Below the pieces are notes generated by a model, which ran no database searches, was not told the DNA's origin, and worked only from the letters and a program-made list of their open reading frames with translations. From Azohydromonas aeria (GTDB lineage Bacteria; Pseudomonadota; Gammaproteobacteria; Burkholderiales; Burkholderiaceae_C): a stretch of 64,000 nt of DNA. Below are positions 50,314-58,572 of this stretch, piece after piece. The stretch spans positions 62,001 through 126,000 of the forward strand of contig NZ_VIDQ01000002.1 in assembly GCF_009760915.1 (NCBI RefSeq), written 5' to 3'. The position numbers were made by a program, and so were the translations under genes. Each line of letters starts with the position of its first letter. The first letter of the stretch is position 1.

Positions 50314-51636
50314 TTGAATACGACAACTGCGCCGGTGGACGTGCGCGCCTTCATCAACGCGCGCGGCATGTCCGGCTACCAGTGGCTGGTGCTCGCGCTG
50401 TGCTTCCTCATCGTGGCCGCCGACGGCATGGACGTGGCGATCATGGGCTTCGTGGCCCCGTCGATCCTGCAGGAGTGGGGCATCTCGCGCGCGGCCTTCG
50501 GCATCGTCATGAGCGCCGCCCCGTTCGGGCTGGTGTTCGGCGCGCTGGTGGCCGGACCGGCCTCGGACAAGGTCGGGCGCAAGAAGGTGCTGGTGCTGTC
50601 GGTGCTGGCCTTCGCGGTGCTGACGCTGGCTACTTCCTATGCCCGTGACGTGACGGAACTGGCGGTGCTGCGCTTCCTCACCGGCATCGGGCTGGGCGCG
50701 GCCATGCCCAACACCACCACGCTGCTGTCGGAGTACGTGCCCGAGAAGCGCCGCTCGCTCATGGTGACGCTGATGTTCACCGGCTTCAACCTGGGCTCGG
50801 CGCTGGTGGGTTTCGTGGCCGCCTCGATCATCCCGGCCTACGGCTGGCGAACCGTGCTGATCATTGGCGGCCTGGTCCCCCTGGCGCTGGTACCGCTGCT
50901 GATCGCCTTCCTGCCGGAGTCGGCCCGCTTCCTCGCGGTGCGCGGCGCGTCGAAGGAGCGCATTGGCCGTACCCTGGGTCGCGTGTGCGGCACGAACTTC
51001 GATGCGGAGACGCAATTCATCTCGCCCGAGCCGCCGGTGCAGGCCAGGACGCCGGTTCGGCTGCTGATTTCGCAGGGCTTCGGACTGATGACGGTGGCGC
51101 TGTGGGTGACTTACTTCATGGGCCTGATGGTGATCTACCTGCTTACCGGCTGGCTGCCCACACTGCTTAAGGACGCGGGCCTCACCGTGTCGCAGGCCGC
51201 GAGCATCACGGCGCTGTTCCAGATCGGCGGCACCGCTGGCGGCGTGTTCGTGGGCTGGCTCATGGACAAGCGCGCGCCTACGCGCGTCATCAGCCTGGCC
51301 TACCTGGGCGGCGCGCTGAGCGTTCTTGCCCTGGCCGGCGCTGGCGCGATGTCCGCGGCGCTGGGCGTGCTGGTGGCGCTGGTGGGCTTTTGCATGAGCG
51401 GCGCGCAGACCGGCCTCAACGCCTACGCCCCGTCGTGCTACCCGACCATGGCGCGCGCCACGGGCGTGAGCTGGATGCTGGGCATGGGCCGCTTCGGCTC
51501 CATCTTCGGCTCGATGATCGGCGGCGTGGTGCTGGGCATGGGCCAGGGCTTCGCCACGGTGCTCGGCCTGCTGGCCATTCCCGCCGCGCTGGCCGCAGCC
51601 GCCGTGCTGCTGAGCCGTCGCCGCGCGGCGGTCTGA
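50314..51636 (+). CDS. MFS aromatic acid:H+ symporter (AAHS family)
   Basis: This is a 440-residue inner-membrane transporter with twelve hydrophobic segments, probably importing gallate or a related aromatic acid. Family motifs are DGMDVAIMGFVAPSI in TM1, GPASDKVGRKKVLVLS in the first cytoplasmic loop and GWLMDKRAPTRV in the second half. A TTG at 50314, behind CCAGGAG with about six bases spacing, is taken as the start; a GTG at 50245 would add 23 residues with no ribosome site. It is the first gene of the gallate operon, 43 bp before galA. Confidence 0.88.
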   Translation: MNTTTAPVDVRAFINARGMSGYQWLVLALCFLIVAADGMDVAIMGFVAPSILQEWGISRAAFGIVMSAAPFGLVFGALVAGPASDKVGRKKVLVLSVLAFAVLTLATSYARDVTELAVLRFLTGIGLGAAMPNTTTLLSEYVPEKRRSLMVTLMFTGFNLGSALVGFVAASIIPAYGWRTVLIIGGLVPLALVPLLIAFLPESARFLAVRGASKERIGRTLGRVCGTNFDAETQFISPEPPVQARTPVRLLISQGFGLMTVALWVTYFMGLMVIYLLTGWLPTLLKDAGLTVSQAASITALFQIGGTAGGVFVGWLMDKRAPTRVISLAYLGGALSVLALAGAGAMSAALGVLVALVGFCMSGAQTGLNAYAPSCYPTMARATGVSWMLGMGRFGSIFGSMIGGVVLGMGQGFATVLGLLAIPAALAAAAVLLSRRRAAV

Positions 51637-51679
51637 AACCGGCCGCGCCTCGAATCAACCCTCCAAGGAGACTTCTGCC

Positions 51680-52975
51680 ATGGCAACCATCATTGGCGGC
51701 ATCGCCGCCTCGCACACCCCCACCATCGGCTTCGCCTTCGACCGCGACAAGCGCCACGACCCGGCCTGGGCGCCGGTGTTCGCCGCCTTCGACCCGGTGC
51801 GCCAGTGGATCAAGGACCAGCGCCCCGACGTGCTGCTGCTGACCTACAACGACCACATCACCAGCTTCTTCTTCGACCACTACTCGGCCTTTGCGCTGGG
51901 TATCGGCCAGGAGTGGCGCGTGGCCGACGAGGGCGGCGGCGCGCGTGATCTTCCGCCGATCGCGGGCCACCCGCAGTTCGCGGCGCACATCGCGCAGTCG
52001 CTGGTGAGCGAGGAGTTTGACCTCTCGTGCTTCCAGGGCAAGCCGCTGGACCACGGCTGCTTCTCGCCGCTCTCCATGCTGTGCGAGCACAAGCCCGACT
52101 GGCCCGCGAAACTCGTGCCGCTGCAGATGGGCGTGCTGCAGTTCCCTATTCCCACGGCACGGCGCTTCTACAAGCTGGGCCAGGCGCTGCGCCGCGCCAT
52201 CGAGAGCTATCCGGAAAACCTGCGCGTGGCCATCGTCGCCACCGGCGGCCTCTCGCACCAGGTGCACGGCGAGCGCGCGGGCTTCAACAACGTCGAGTGG
52301 GACCACCGTTTCCTCGACTTGTTCGAGCATGACCCCGAGCAGCTGGCCGACATGACGCATGCCGAGTACGCCGAGCTCGGCGGCATGGAGGGCGCGGAAG
52401 TCATCATGTGGCTGACCATGCGCGGCGCCCTGGGCGCCAAGGTGGAATGCAAGCACCGCAGCTACTACCTGCCGTCGATGACGGGCATCGCCACGGCCAT
52501 CTTCGAGTGCGCCGCGGGCCCGCTGCCCGAGAGCTTGCTGGAGCGCCATCGCGCCGCCATGGGCAAGCAGCTTCAGGGCGCGGAAAAGCTGACGGGCACG
52601 TACCCCTTCACCATCGAGCGCAGCGTCAAGGGTTACCGGCTCAACCGCTTCCTGCACGACCTGATCATTCCGGAACAACGCGCTCGCTTCCTGGCCGAGC
52701 CCGAGGCTGCATTCGAAGACGCCGCCTTGAGCGAGCAGGAGCGTGACATGGTGCGCCGCCTCGACTGGCGCGCGCTGATCCAGTACGGCGCCTCGTTCTT
52801 CGTGCTGGAGAAGCTGGGTGCGGTGGTGGGCGTGTCGAACCTGCACATCTACGCCGCCATGCGTGGTGAGACGCTGGAGCAGTTCCAGGCCACGCGCAAC
52901 GCGCCGGGTGCGCTGTACTCGGTGGCGGGCAAGGATGCGGCCGTCGCCTGGGACGGCGACAAGCCGAAGCAGTGA
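51680..52975 (+). CDS. galA: Gallate dioxygenase
   Basis: GalA is a non-haem iron(II) extradiol dioxygenase that opens gallate to 4-oxalomesaconate. The 431-residue length reflects the characteristic fusion of a LigB-like catalytic domain with a LigA-like domain at the C-terminus (LNRFLHDLIIPEQRARFL onward). Candidate iron ligands and acid/base residues are His12 (AASHTPTIG) and His59 (TYNDHITSFF), with a later GGLSHQVHGERAG. AAGGAG eight bases before the ATG supports the start. LigB-type protocatechuate dioxygenases are split proteins, so the fusion favours GalA/DesB. LigJ and LigK downstream complete the route. Confidence 0.92.
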   Translation: MATIIGGIAASHTPTIGFAFDRDKRHDPAWAPVFAAFDPVRQWIKDQRPDVLLLTYNDHITSFFFDHYSAFALGIGQEWRVADEGGGARDLPPIAGHPQFAAHIAQSLVSEEFDLSCFQGKPLDHGCFSPLSMLCEHKPDWPAKLVPLQMGVLQFPIPTARRFYKLGQALRRAIESYPENLRVAIVATGGLSHQVHGERAGFNNVEWDHRFLDLFEHDPEQLADMTHAEYAELGGMEGAEVIMWLTMRGALGAKVECKHRSYYLPSMTGIATAIFECAAGPLPESLLERHRAAMGKQLQGAEKLTGTYPFTIERSVKGYRLNRFLHDLIIPEQRARFLAEPEAAFEDAALSEQERDMVRRLDWRALIQYGASFFVLEKLGAVVGVSNLHIYAAMRGETLEQFQATRNAPGALYSVAGKDAAVAWDGDKPKQ

Positions 52976-52989
52976 ACGAGGAGGCCGCC

Positions 52990-53679
52990 GTGACCGCGCC
53001 CATCACCGCGATTTCTTCCATGGCCACGCGCCAGTTGCTGGCCGATATGGTGGACCAGTATGCGCAGGCCACCGGACAGCCAGTGGCGGTCGAGTCGGTG
53101 GGTGGCGTCGATGCCGCCCGGCGTGTCGAGGCCGGTGAAGCCTTCGACGTAGTGGTGCTGGCTGCCAACGCCATCGACAAGCTCATCACTGCCGGCCATG
53201 TCGTGGCGGGCAGCCGGATCGACGTGGTGAGCTCCGGCGTGGCGGTGGCCGTGCGCACCGGCGCGCCGCGGCCCGATCTGGGCGACGAGGAGGCCGTGAA
53301 GCAGGCCGTGCTGGCGGCCCGCTCCATCAGCTACTCCACCGGACCGAGCGGCGTGGCGCTCATGAAGCTGTTCGAGCGCTGGGGCATCGCCGACACGCTG
53401 CGTGAGCGCATTGTGCAGGCGCCTCCTGGCGTGCCCGTGGGCACGCTGGTAGCCGAAGGCAAGGTCGAGCTGGGCTTCCAACAGCTCAGCGAGCTCATAC
53501 ATCTCGACGGCATCGACGTGCTGGGTCCGCTGCCCGACGCCATCCAGGTCGTCACCACCTTTTCCGCGGGCTTGGCGGCCGCGGCGACCCAGCCTGAGGC
53601 GGCCCGCGCCTGGATGGCCTTCCTGGCAGCCCCCGAGGCAACCGAAGCCAAGCGGCGCAACGGCATGGCGCCGGCCTGA
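52990..53679 (+). CDS. ModA-like substrate-binding-fold protein without signal peptide
   Basis: This 229-residue protein has the fold of molybdate/sulfate ABC binding proteins (ITAISSMATRQLLADMVDQY; VGGVDAARRVEAGEAFDVVV; SYSTGPSGVALMKLFERWG; VELGFQQLSELI). It begins directly at the first strand with no export signal, so it should be cytoplasmic. A GTG at 52990 has GAGGAGG five bases upstream; an earlier GTG at 52972 overlaps the galA stop (GTGA) and is an alternative. No permease or ATPase accompanies it. It lies between galA and ligJ, where operons often have the 4-oxalomesaconate tautomerase, which is absent. An enzymatic or ligand-sensing role is possible but unproven. Confidence 0.8.
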   Translation: MTAPITAISSMATRQLLADMVDQYAQATGQPVAVESVGGVDAARRVEAGEAFDVVVLAANAIDKLITAGHVVAGSRIDVVSSGVAVAVRTGAPRPDLGDEEAVKQAVLAARSISYSTGPSGVALMKLFERWGIADTLRERIVQAPPGVPVGTLVAEGKVELGFQQLSELIHLDGIDVLGPLPDAIQVVTTFSAGLAAAATQPEAARAWMAFLAAPEATEAKRRNGMAPA

Positions 53680-53743
53680 CCGACCTGCCGGCACCCACGC
53701 CGGCAGTGACCCTCCCAAGACTTCAACATCGAAGGACGCCTTC

Positions 53744-54772
53744 ATGATCATCGACGTTCACGGCCACTACACCACGGCGCCCGCGGCACTGGGCGCCTGG
53801 CGCGACCTGCAGATCGCCGCGCTCAAGGACCCGAGCAAGAAGCCCGACCCCAGGAGCCTGAGGATCAGCGACGACGAGCTGCGCGAGTCCATCGAGACCA
53901 ACCAGCTCAAGCTGATGAAGCAGCGCGGCTCGGACCTGACCGTCTTCAGCCCGCGTGCGAGCTTCATGGCGCACCACATCGGCGACTTCGAGACCTCCTC
54001 GACCTGGGCCGCCATCTGCAACGAGCTCTGCTACCGCGTCTCCCAGCTCTTCCCCGACAACTTCATCGGCGCGGCCATGCTGCCGCAGTCGCCCGGCGTT
54101 GATCCCGCAACCTGCATTCCCGAGCTGGAGAAGTGCGTCAAGGAGTACGGCTTCGTCGGCATCAACCTGAACCCGGACCCCTCCGGCGGCCACTGGACCA
54201 GCCCGCCGCTGTCGGACCGGCACTGGTACCCGATCTACGAGAAGATGGTCGAGCTGGACATCCCGGCGATGATCCACGTCTCCACCAGCTGCAACGCCTG
54301 CTTCCACACCACGGGCGCGCATTACCTGAACGCGGACACCACCGCCTTCATGCAGTGCCTCACCAGCGACCTGTTCAAGGACTTCCCGACACTGAAGTTC
54401 CTCATTCCCCACGGCGGCGGCGCAGTGCCCTACCACTGGGGCCGCTTCCGCGGCCTGGCGCAGGAGCTCAAGAAGCCGCTGCTGGACGAGCACCTGCTCA
54501 ACAACATCTTCTTCGACACCTGCGTGTACCACCAGCCCGGCATCGACCTGCTCACCAAGGTCATCCCGGTGAAGAACATCCTGTTCGCCTCCGAGATGAT
54601 CGGCGCGGTGCGCGGCATCGACCCGGAGACCGGCCACTACTACGACGACACCAAGCGCTACGTCGAGGCCACGGCCAACCTCACCGACGAGGAGCGCTAC
54701 ATGGTGTACGAGGGCAACGCGCGGCGCGTGTTCCCGCGCCTGGACGCGGCGCTCAAGGCCAAGGGCCTGTGA
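53744..54772 (+). CDS. ligJ: 4-oxalomesaconate hydratase (amidohydrolase family)
   Basis: LigJ hydrates 4-oxalomesaconate to 4-carboxy-4-hydroxy-2-oxoadipate. The 342-residue protein is an amidohydrolase-fold metalloenzyme with the metal-ligand VHGHY near the start, His in [18 protein letters not shown] and the [13 protein letters not shown] segment late. [22 protein letters not shown] is typical of LigJ. The ATG at 53744 follows GAAGGA. It is preceded by the ModA-like gene and followed after 38 bp by the aldolase gene, forming the pathway from gallate to pyruvate and oxaloacetate. Confidence 0.92.
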   Translation: MIIDVHGHYTTAPAALGAWRDLQIAALKDPSKKPDPRSLRISDDELRESIETNQLKLMKQRGSDLTVFSPRASFMAHHIGDFETSSTWAAICNELCYRVSQLFPDNFIGAAMLPQSPGVDPATCIPELEKCVKEYGFVGINLNPDPSGGHWTSPPLSDRHWYPIYEKMVELDIPAMIHVSTSCNACFHTTGAHYLNADTTAFMQCLTSDLFKDFPTLKFLIPHGGGAVPYHWGRFRGLAQELKKPLLDEHLLNNIFFDTCVYHQPGIDLLTKVIPVKNILFASEMIGAVRGIDPETGHYYDDTKRYVEATANLTDEERYMVYEGNARRVFPRLDAALKAKGL

Positions 54773-54810
54773 GCCCAGCCCACCCTGATGCATTGAAGAA
54801 GGAATCCGCC

Positions 54811-55494
54811 ATGTACGAACTCGGTGTCGTCTACCGCAACATCACCCGCGCCGACCGCGAGGCCACGGACCGCCTGGCCGCGCTGGGCTCGGCCACCGTG
54901 CACGAGGCGCAAGGGCGCGTCGGGCTGCTGCAGCCCTACATGCGGCCGATCTACCCGGGCGCGCAGGTCTCGGGCACGGCCGTCACGGTGCTGCTGCAGC
55001 CGGGCGACAACTGGATGATGCACGTCGCGGCGGAGCAGATCCAGCCCGGCGACATCGTCGTGGCCGCCGTCACGGCGCCTTGCACCGACGGCTACTTCGG
55101 CGACCTGCTGGCCACGAGCTTCCAGGCCCGCGGCGCGCGCGCGCTGATCATCGACGCCGGCGTGCGCGACGTGCGCGTGCTGCAGGAGATGGGCTTCCCG
55201 GTGTGGAGCAAGGCCGTGTCGTCCAAGGGCACGATCAAGGCGACGCTCGGCTCCGTGAACATCCCGGTGGTGTGCGCGGGCATGCTGGTCCATCCGGGCG
55301 ACGCGATCGTCGCCGACGACGACGGCATCTGCTGCGTGCCCAAGGCCAAGGTTGTGGAAGTCGCTGAGGCCGCCGCCAAGCGCGAGAGCTTCGAAGGCGA
55401 GAAGCGCGCCAAGCTGGCCTCGGGCATCCTGGGCCTGGACATGTACAACATGCGCGGCCCGCTGGAGAAGGCCGGACTCAAGTACATCGACTGA
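54811..55494 (+). CDS. ligK: 4-carboxy-4-hydroxy-2-oxoadipate aldolase / oxaloacetate decarboxylase
   Basis: This class II (metal-dependent) pyruvate aldolase of the RraA-like fold cleaves 4-carboxy-4-hydroxy-2-oxoadipate to pyruvate and oxaloacetate, and also decarboxylates oxaloacetate. The 227-residue protein shows [33 protein letters not shown] followed by the Arg-Asp pair in GVRDVRVL that anchors metal and substrate. The ATG at 54811 follows AGAAGGAA. It ends the gallate operon; no tautomerase gene follows. Equivalent names in the literature are galC and proA. Confidence 0.93.
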   Translation: MYELGVVYRNITRADREATDRLAALGSATVHEAQGRVGLLQPYMRPIYPGAQVSGTAVTVLLQPGDNWMMHVAAEQIQPGDIVVAAVTAPCTDGYFGDLLATSFQARGARALIIDAGVRDVRVLQEMGFPVWSKAVSSKGTIKATLGSVNIPVVCAGMLVHPGDAIVADDDGICCVPKAKVVEVAEAAAKRESFEGEKRAKLASGILGLDMYNMRGPLEKAGLKYID

Positions 55495-55731
55495 TCGTTC
55501 GTCGCCATCCTGGCTCCGTCGCGCAAGTGTCGAGCCAGGAGAGCACCTCGGTCAGCATAGAGCTCGGAGTGCCTTCGGAGCCGCACGCCATGCCGGCCTG
55601 GGTTGGGCACGCTGAACTGGGTGCCGGTGTTGGCAATGTCCAATCACATGTGCGTCCTGAAGGGCCAGGCAAAACTTTCCGGGTGGCACCCTCCCCTTCT
55701 TGTTTCCCCTCGCCTGATCGGAGTGTCCCTG

Positions 55732-56526
55732 ATGAGCGCCTCGCGCATGCCTGCGATGTACTTGCCCCACGGAGGTGGCCCTTCGTTCTTCATGAGCGGT
55801 GAACGCAGGCAGCGATACCAGGCGACGGAAGACTTCCTCAGGAGCGTGCGAGGCCTGCTGCCCGCGACGCCCACGGCCATCCTGATCGCGACGGCGCATT
55901 GGGAAACCAGGGTGCCCAGCTTCACTGGGGGCGAGAGGCCGGCGCTGATCTATGACTATTACGGCTTCCCGCCGGAGACCTACGCGCTGCGTTACGACGC
56001 TCCTGGGCATCCGGCCTTGGCCCGCCGAGCCGCGTCGCTGCTGCGCGACGCAGGCCATGCCGCCGTGGTGGATCCAGATCATGGTTGGGACCACGGCGCC
56101 TTCATCCCGCTGAAGGTGATGTTTCCGGACGCTGACATCCCGGTGGTGGCGATGTCGCTGCAGGCCGGCCTGGATCCGGCGCTGCACTGCGATGTCGGTG
56201 CTGCGCTGCAGAGCCTGCGCGACGATGGGGTGCTCATCGTGGGTGCGGGCATGAGCTATCACAATTTGCGCGACTTCACGGCAGCAGCACCAGCCTCCTA
56301 CGCGTTCCACGACTGGCTCGATGAGGCACTGTCCGGGAACCGCCAGGCGCGTGCACAGCAACTGTCCCGCTGGCATGAGGCCCCGGGCGGCCGCGCTTCA
56401 CATCCCAGGGAGGAGCACCTGTTGCCCCTGATGCTGGCCAGTGGCGCGGGATCGGATCTGCCCGCTAGAAGGCTTTGGCGAGGAGCCGTTGGCCCCAGTT
56501 GTCTGGCGGCATGGGCATTCGACTAG
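55732..56526 (+). CDS. DODA-type extradiol ring-cleavage dioxygenase
   Basis: This is a 264-residue LigB-superfamily protein of the 4,5-DOPA dioxygenase type. Features are MPAMYLPHGGGPSFFM (first metal His), ATAHWETRVPSF, a PDHGWDHGAFIPLKVMFP segment with the conserved HGxWxP-like motif, and GAGMSYHNLRDF. It probably cleaves a small catechol or an unknown aromatic. The ATG at 55732 was chosen because the conserved N-terminus begins there; earlier in-frame ATGs give non-conserved leader. It lies 237 bp after the gallate operon on the same strand, so it may have its own promoter. Its 3' end is 50 bp from the IS701 element. Confidence 0.85.
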   Translation: MSASRMPAMYLPHGGGPSFFMSGERRQRYQATEDFLRSVRGLLPATPTAILIATAHWETRVPSFTGGERPALIYDYYGFPPETYALRYDAPGHPALARRAASLLRDAGHAAVVDPDHGWDHGAFIPLKVMFPDADIPVVAMSLQAGLDPALHCDVGAALQSLRDDGVLIVGAGMSYHNLRDFTAAAPASYAFHDWLDEALSGNRQARAQQLSRWHEAPGGRASHPREEHLLPLMLASGAGSDLPARRLWRGAVGPSCLAAWAFD

Positions 56527-56576
56527 GCTGCAGCATGCTCGGCTCCGCCGGGCTGCTTGTCCCTGCCCCTGGTTAA

Positions 56577-56593
56577 CCCTACAGTTGTAGTTG
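56577..56593 (+). repeat. Left inverted repeat of IS701-family element
   Basis: CCCTACAGTTGTAGTTG, immediately preceded by the TTAA target duplication at 56573-56576. Confidence 0.92.
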
Positions 56594-56647
56594 TGGATAT
56601 TGCATTTGGCGCATAGTCAGCAGCGACCTGTCGCCTGGAGAACTGCC

Positions 56648-57874
56648 ATGGCAAGCACGACCCACGAGGACATGACGTCTCACGCGCAGCGAGAAGCAGC
56701 CCAATGGACTGCTCGGCTGGAGGAGCTGACCGACATGATCGCGCCCCGGTTTGCACGACGGGAGGCGCGCGTGCATGCCAATGCGTACTTGCGCGGGCTG
56801 CTCAGCCCGGTGCAGCGCAAGAACGGCTGGCAGTTGGCTGAGGCAGTAGGCGACCCTACGCCGACGGCCATTCAGCACCTGCTCGGGCGCGCGGTCTGGG
56901 ATGCTGATGCAGTTCGGGACGACCTGCGGGAGTACGTGGTCGAGCACCTGGGACGGGGTGATGCTGTATTGGTGGTGGACGAGACGGGATTTCTGAAGAA
57001 GGGCGAGCATTCGGTGGGTGTGCAGCGCCAGTACACCGGCACAGCCGGGCGCATCGAGAACTCTCAGGTCGGCGTGTTCCTGGCGTACGCCACCGATGGG
57101 GATCGCGCATTCATCGACCGTGAGCTCTATCTGCCCGACAGCTGGATGTGCGACCGGGCCCGCTGTGACAAGGTCGGCGTTCCGGCTGGGCAGGATTTCG
57201 CTACCAAGCCCGAGCTCGCTCGCCGCATGATCGAGCGTGCGCTGCAGGCCGGCGTGCCGTTCTTGTGGGTCACGGGCGACGAGGTGTACGGCAACGACCG
57301 CAATTTACGGATTTGGCTGGAGGAAAACGAGCGGCCCTATGTGATGGCCATCAGTTCGAACCAGTACCTGCGGCGCGAGAACGCGCGCAGCCAGCACGCG
57401 GCCACGATTGCCAAGGAGATACAACCGTCGCAATGGCAACGGCTGTCGGCCGGCGATGGCACCAAGGGGCCGCGCTTGTACGACTGGGCATGGATGCCCA
57501 TGCTGAGCTGGTGGCGGCGCATGCAGCGCGGCATGCTGGTGCGAAGAAGCGTGAGCGACGAGACCGATGTGGAGTACTACGCCGTCTATGCGCCGTTCCA
57601 CACGCCACTGGAGGTACTCGCCCGGGTGGCAGGTCGGCGCTGGGCCATTGAAGAGGGGTTCGAGACGGCCAAACAACTCGTTGGGTTGGACCAGTACGAG
57701 GTCCGTTCATGGGATGGTTGGTACCGCCACATCACATTGGCATTGCTGGCTCATGCATGCCTGGGCGTGATGCGTGCGTACGCAATCGAACTGGACATCG
57801 AAAAAGGGGGGACCAAACGCAAGGGGTCCTCTTCGCTGCAGGCCTTCAAGGCCCGCAGGAACTGTTGCCATTGA
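56648..57874 (+). CDS. IS701-family transposase (late frameshift)
   Basis: This DDE transposase carries the catalytic Asp in LVVDETGFLKKG, the second Asp in FLWVTGDEVYGND and the Glu in RWAIEEGFETAKQLVGLDQYE. The ATG at 56648 follows TGGAGAA. The frame runs 408 codons and stops at 57874, but family-like C-terminal sequence (ELLPLTVPEVQRLLLALVWP and WSYWRRHHQACANACHRRRA) continues in the -1 frame to a TAG at 58030-58032. The shift point is near the A5G6 run at 57801-57811. A loss-of-function indel, a sequencing error or expressed frameshifting are all possible. The catalytic residues lie before the shift. Confidence 0.88.
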   Translation: MASTTHEDMTSHAQREAAQWTARLEELTDMIAPRFARREARVHANAYLRGLLSPVQRKNGWQLAEAVGDPTPTAIQHLLGRAVWDADAVRDDLREYVVEHLGRGDAVLVVDETGFLKKGEHSVGVQRQYTGTAGRIENSQVGVFLAYATDGDRAFIDRELYLPDSWMCDRARCDKVGVPAGQDFATKPELARRMIERALQAGVPFLWVTGDEVYGNDRNLRIWLEENERPYVMAISSNQYLRRENARSQHAATIAKEIQPSQWQRLSAGDGTKGPRLYDWAWMPMLSWWRRMQRGMLVRRSVSDETDVEYYAVYAPFHTPLEVLARVAGRRWAIEEGFETAKQLVGLDQYEVRSWDGWYRHITLALLAHACLGVMRAYAIELDIEKGGTKRKGSSSLQAFKARRNCCH

Positions 57875-58017
57875 CTGTCCCGGAAGTACAACGGCTCCTG
57901 CTCGCGCTGGTCTGGCCTCGGTGGCCTGCGCCGGAGCACTCGCTGGCATGGTCGTACTGGCGGCGGCATCACCAGGCCTGCGCCAATGCATGCCACCGCC
58001 GGCGCGCACTTTTGCAG

Positions 58018-58034
58018 CAACTACAACTGTAGGG
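58018..58034 (-). repeat. Right inverted repeat of IS701-family element
   Basis: CAACTACAACTGTAGGG is the exact complement of the left end and is followed by TTAA at 58035-58038. Confidence 0.92.
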
Positions 58035-58096
58035 TTAATCCATTTCAGGCCGGCGCAGGAACCTCAGCCGTGGTGGCGGCGGCTACGCCTCCTGGT

Positions 58097-58393
58097 TCAG
58101 CGCCGCGATGATTCGGATTTCGGGATGCTGAAAAGCGCAAGGGTCAGGCCGATGAGGTCCGGGGCGACAGGTCTGGCAGCCGCGGCATGGTCCCGACAGT
58201 GCGTGTACGCGGACAAATGGCGTGCTTCCCGTTCGCCGGACGTCTTGCAGTAGCGCATGCCCAGCGTCTTGGACGCGCCTTCGAGCCATGCGGCATGCCA
58301 GTCCCACTCCTCCGCGGTGTCGGGCAAGTACGGACAAGCCTTGCGAAAGGCTTGTCCAGCTTCGAATCCTTTGTTCCAGGCCTTGCTGTTCAT
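58097..58393 (-). CDS. Ribosome modulation factor-like small protein
   Basis: The 98-residue product starts MNSKAWNKGFEAGQAFRKAC and continues PYLPDTAEEWDWHAAWLEGAS. The spacing of GxxAGxxxxxxxCPY, W and WLEGA matches the RMF family, whose members dimerise ribosomes in stationary phase; CrpP-like proteins share the motif. The C-terminal 50 residues are not recognised. The ATG at 58393 has AGGG upstream; the open frame before it is non-conserved. It lies 59 bp from the IS701 right end and diverges from a LysR gene. Canonical RMF is only about 55 residues, so this is an extended relative. Confidence 0.6.
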   Translation of the reverse strand: MNSKAWNKGFEAGQAFRKACPYLPDTAEEWDWHAAWLEGASKTLGMRYCKTSGEREARHLSAYTHCRDHAAAARPVAPDLIGLTLALFSIPKSESSRR

Positions 58394-58545
58394 CGTGGGA
58401 ACCCTGAATGAAGACGGAGGGTTGAGGGTTGCTTGCCATACGGATCGAGCGCGGGCATGAATGCCGACTGCTTGATCTGCGTCATGGAAGATCGGGACTT
58501 TAGGGACGCAGGTGCAGGTGCATAAGATGACGAAAACCAAGGCGC

Positions 58546-58561
58546 GATAACCGGCCGGTAT
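58546..58561. promoter_or_regulatory. GATAAC-type palindromic site before LysR gene
   Basis: GATAAC-CGGCC-GGTAT overlaps the perfect palindrome ACCGGCCGGT (58550-58559), 12 bp before the LysR start codon. It resembles the GATAAC-N5-GTTAT site at the gallate operon. It may be an autoregulatory operator of this LysR protein. Confidence 0.4.
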
Positions 58562-58572
58562 AAGGGAAAACA

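Larger units (their letters stand above)
56577..58034 (+). mobile_element. IS701-family insertion sequence
   Basis: This 1458-bp element is bounded by perfect 17-bp inverted repeats (CCCTACAGTTGTAGTTG at 56577-56593 and its complement at 58018-58034). It is flanked by TTAA on both sides (56573-56576 and 58035-58038), consistent with the 4-bp YTAR target duplication of the IS701 family. It carries one transposase gene. Intact ends and duplication indicate a fairly recent insertion between the dioxygenase and the RMF-like gene, with no gene visibly interrupted. Confidence 0.92.

Noticed and set aside
55495-55731. Possible gene remnant between ligK and the DODA-type dioxygenase
   Set aside because: Some open reading on the minus strand but no recognisable family; not enough to call a pseudogene.
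57801-57811. Programmed -1 ribosomal frameshift signal in the IS701 transposase
   Set aside because: A5G6 is not a good two-tRNA slippery heptamer in the reading frame and no downstream structure was evaluated; an indel is equally likely.
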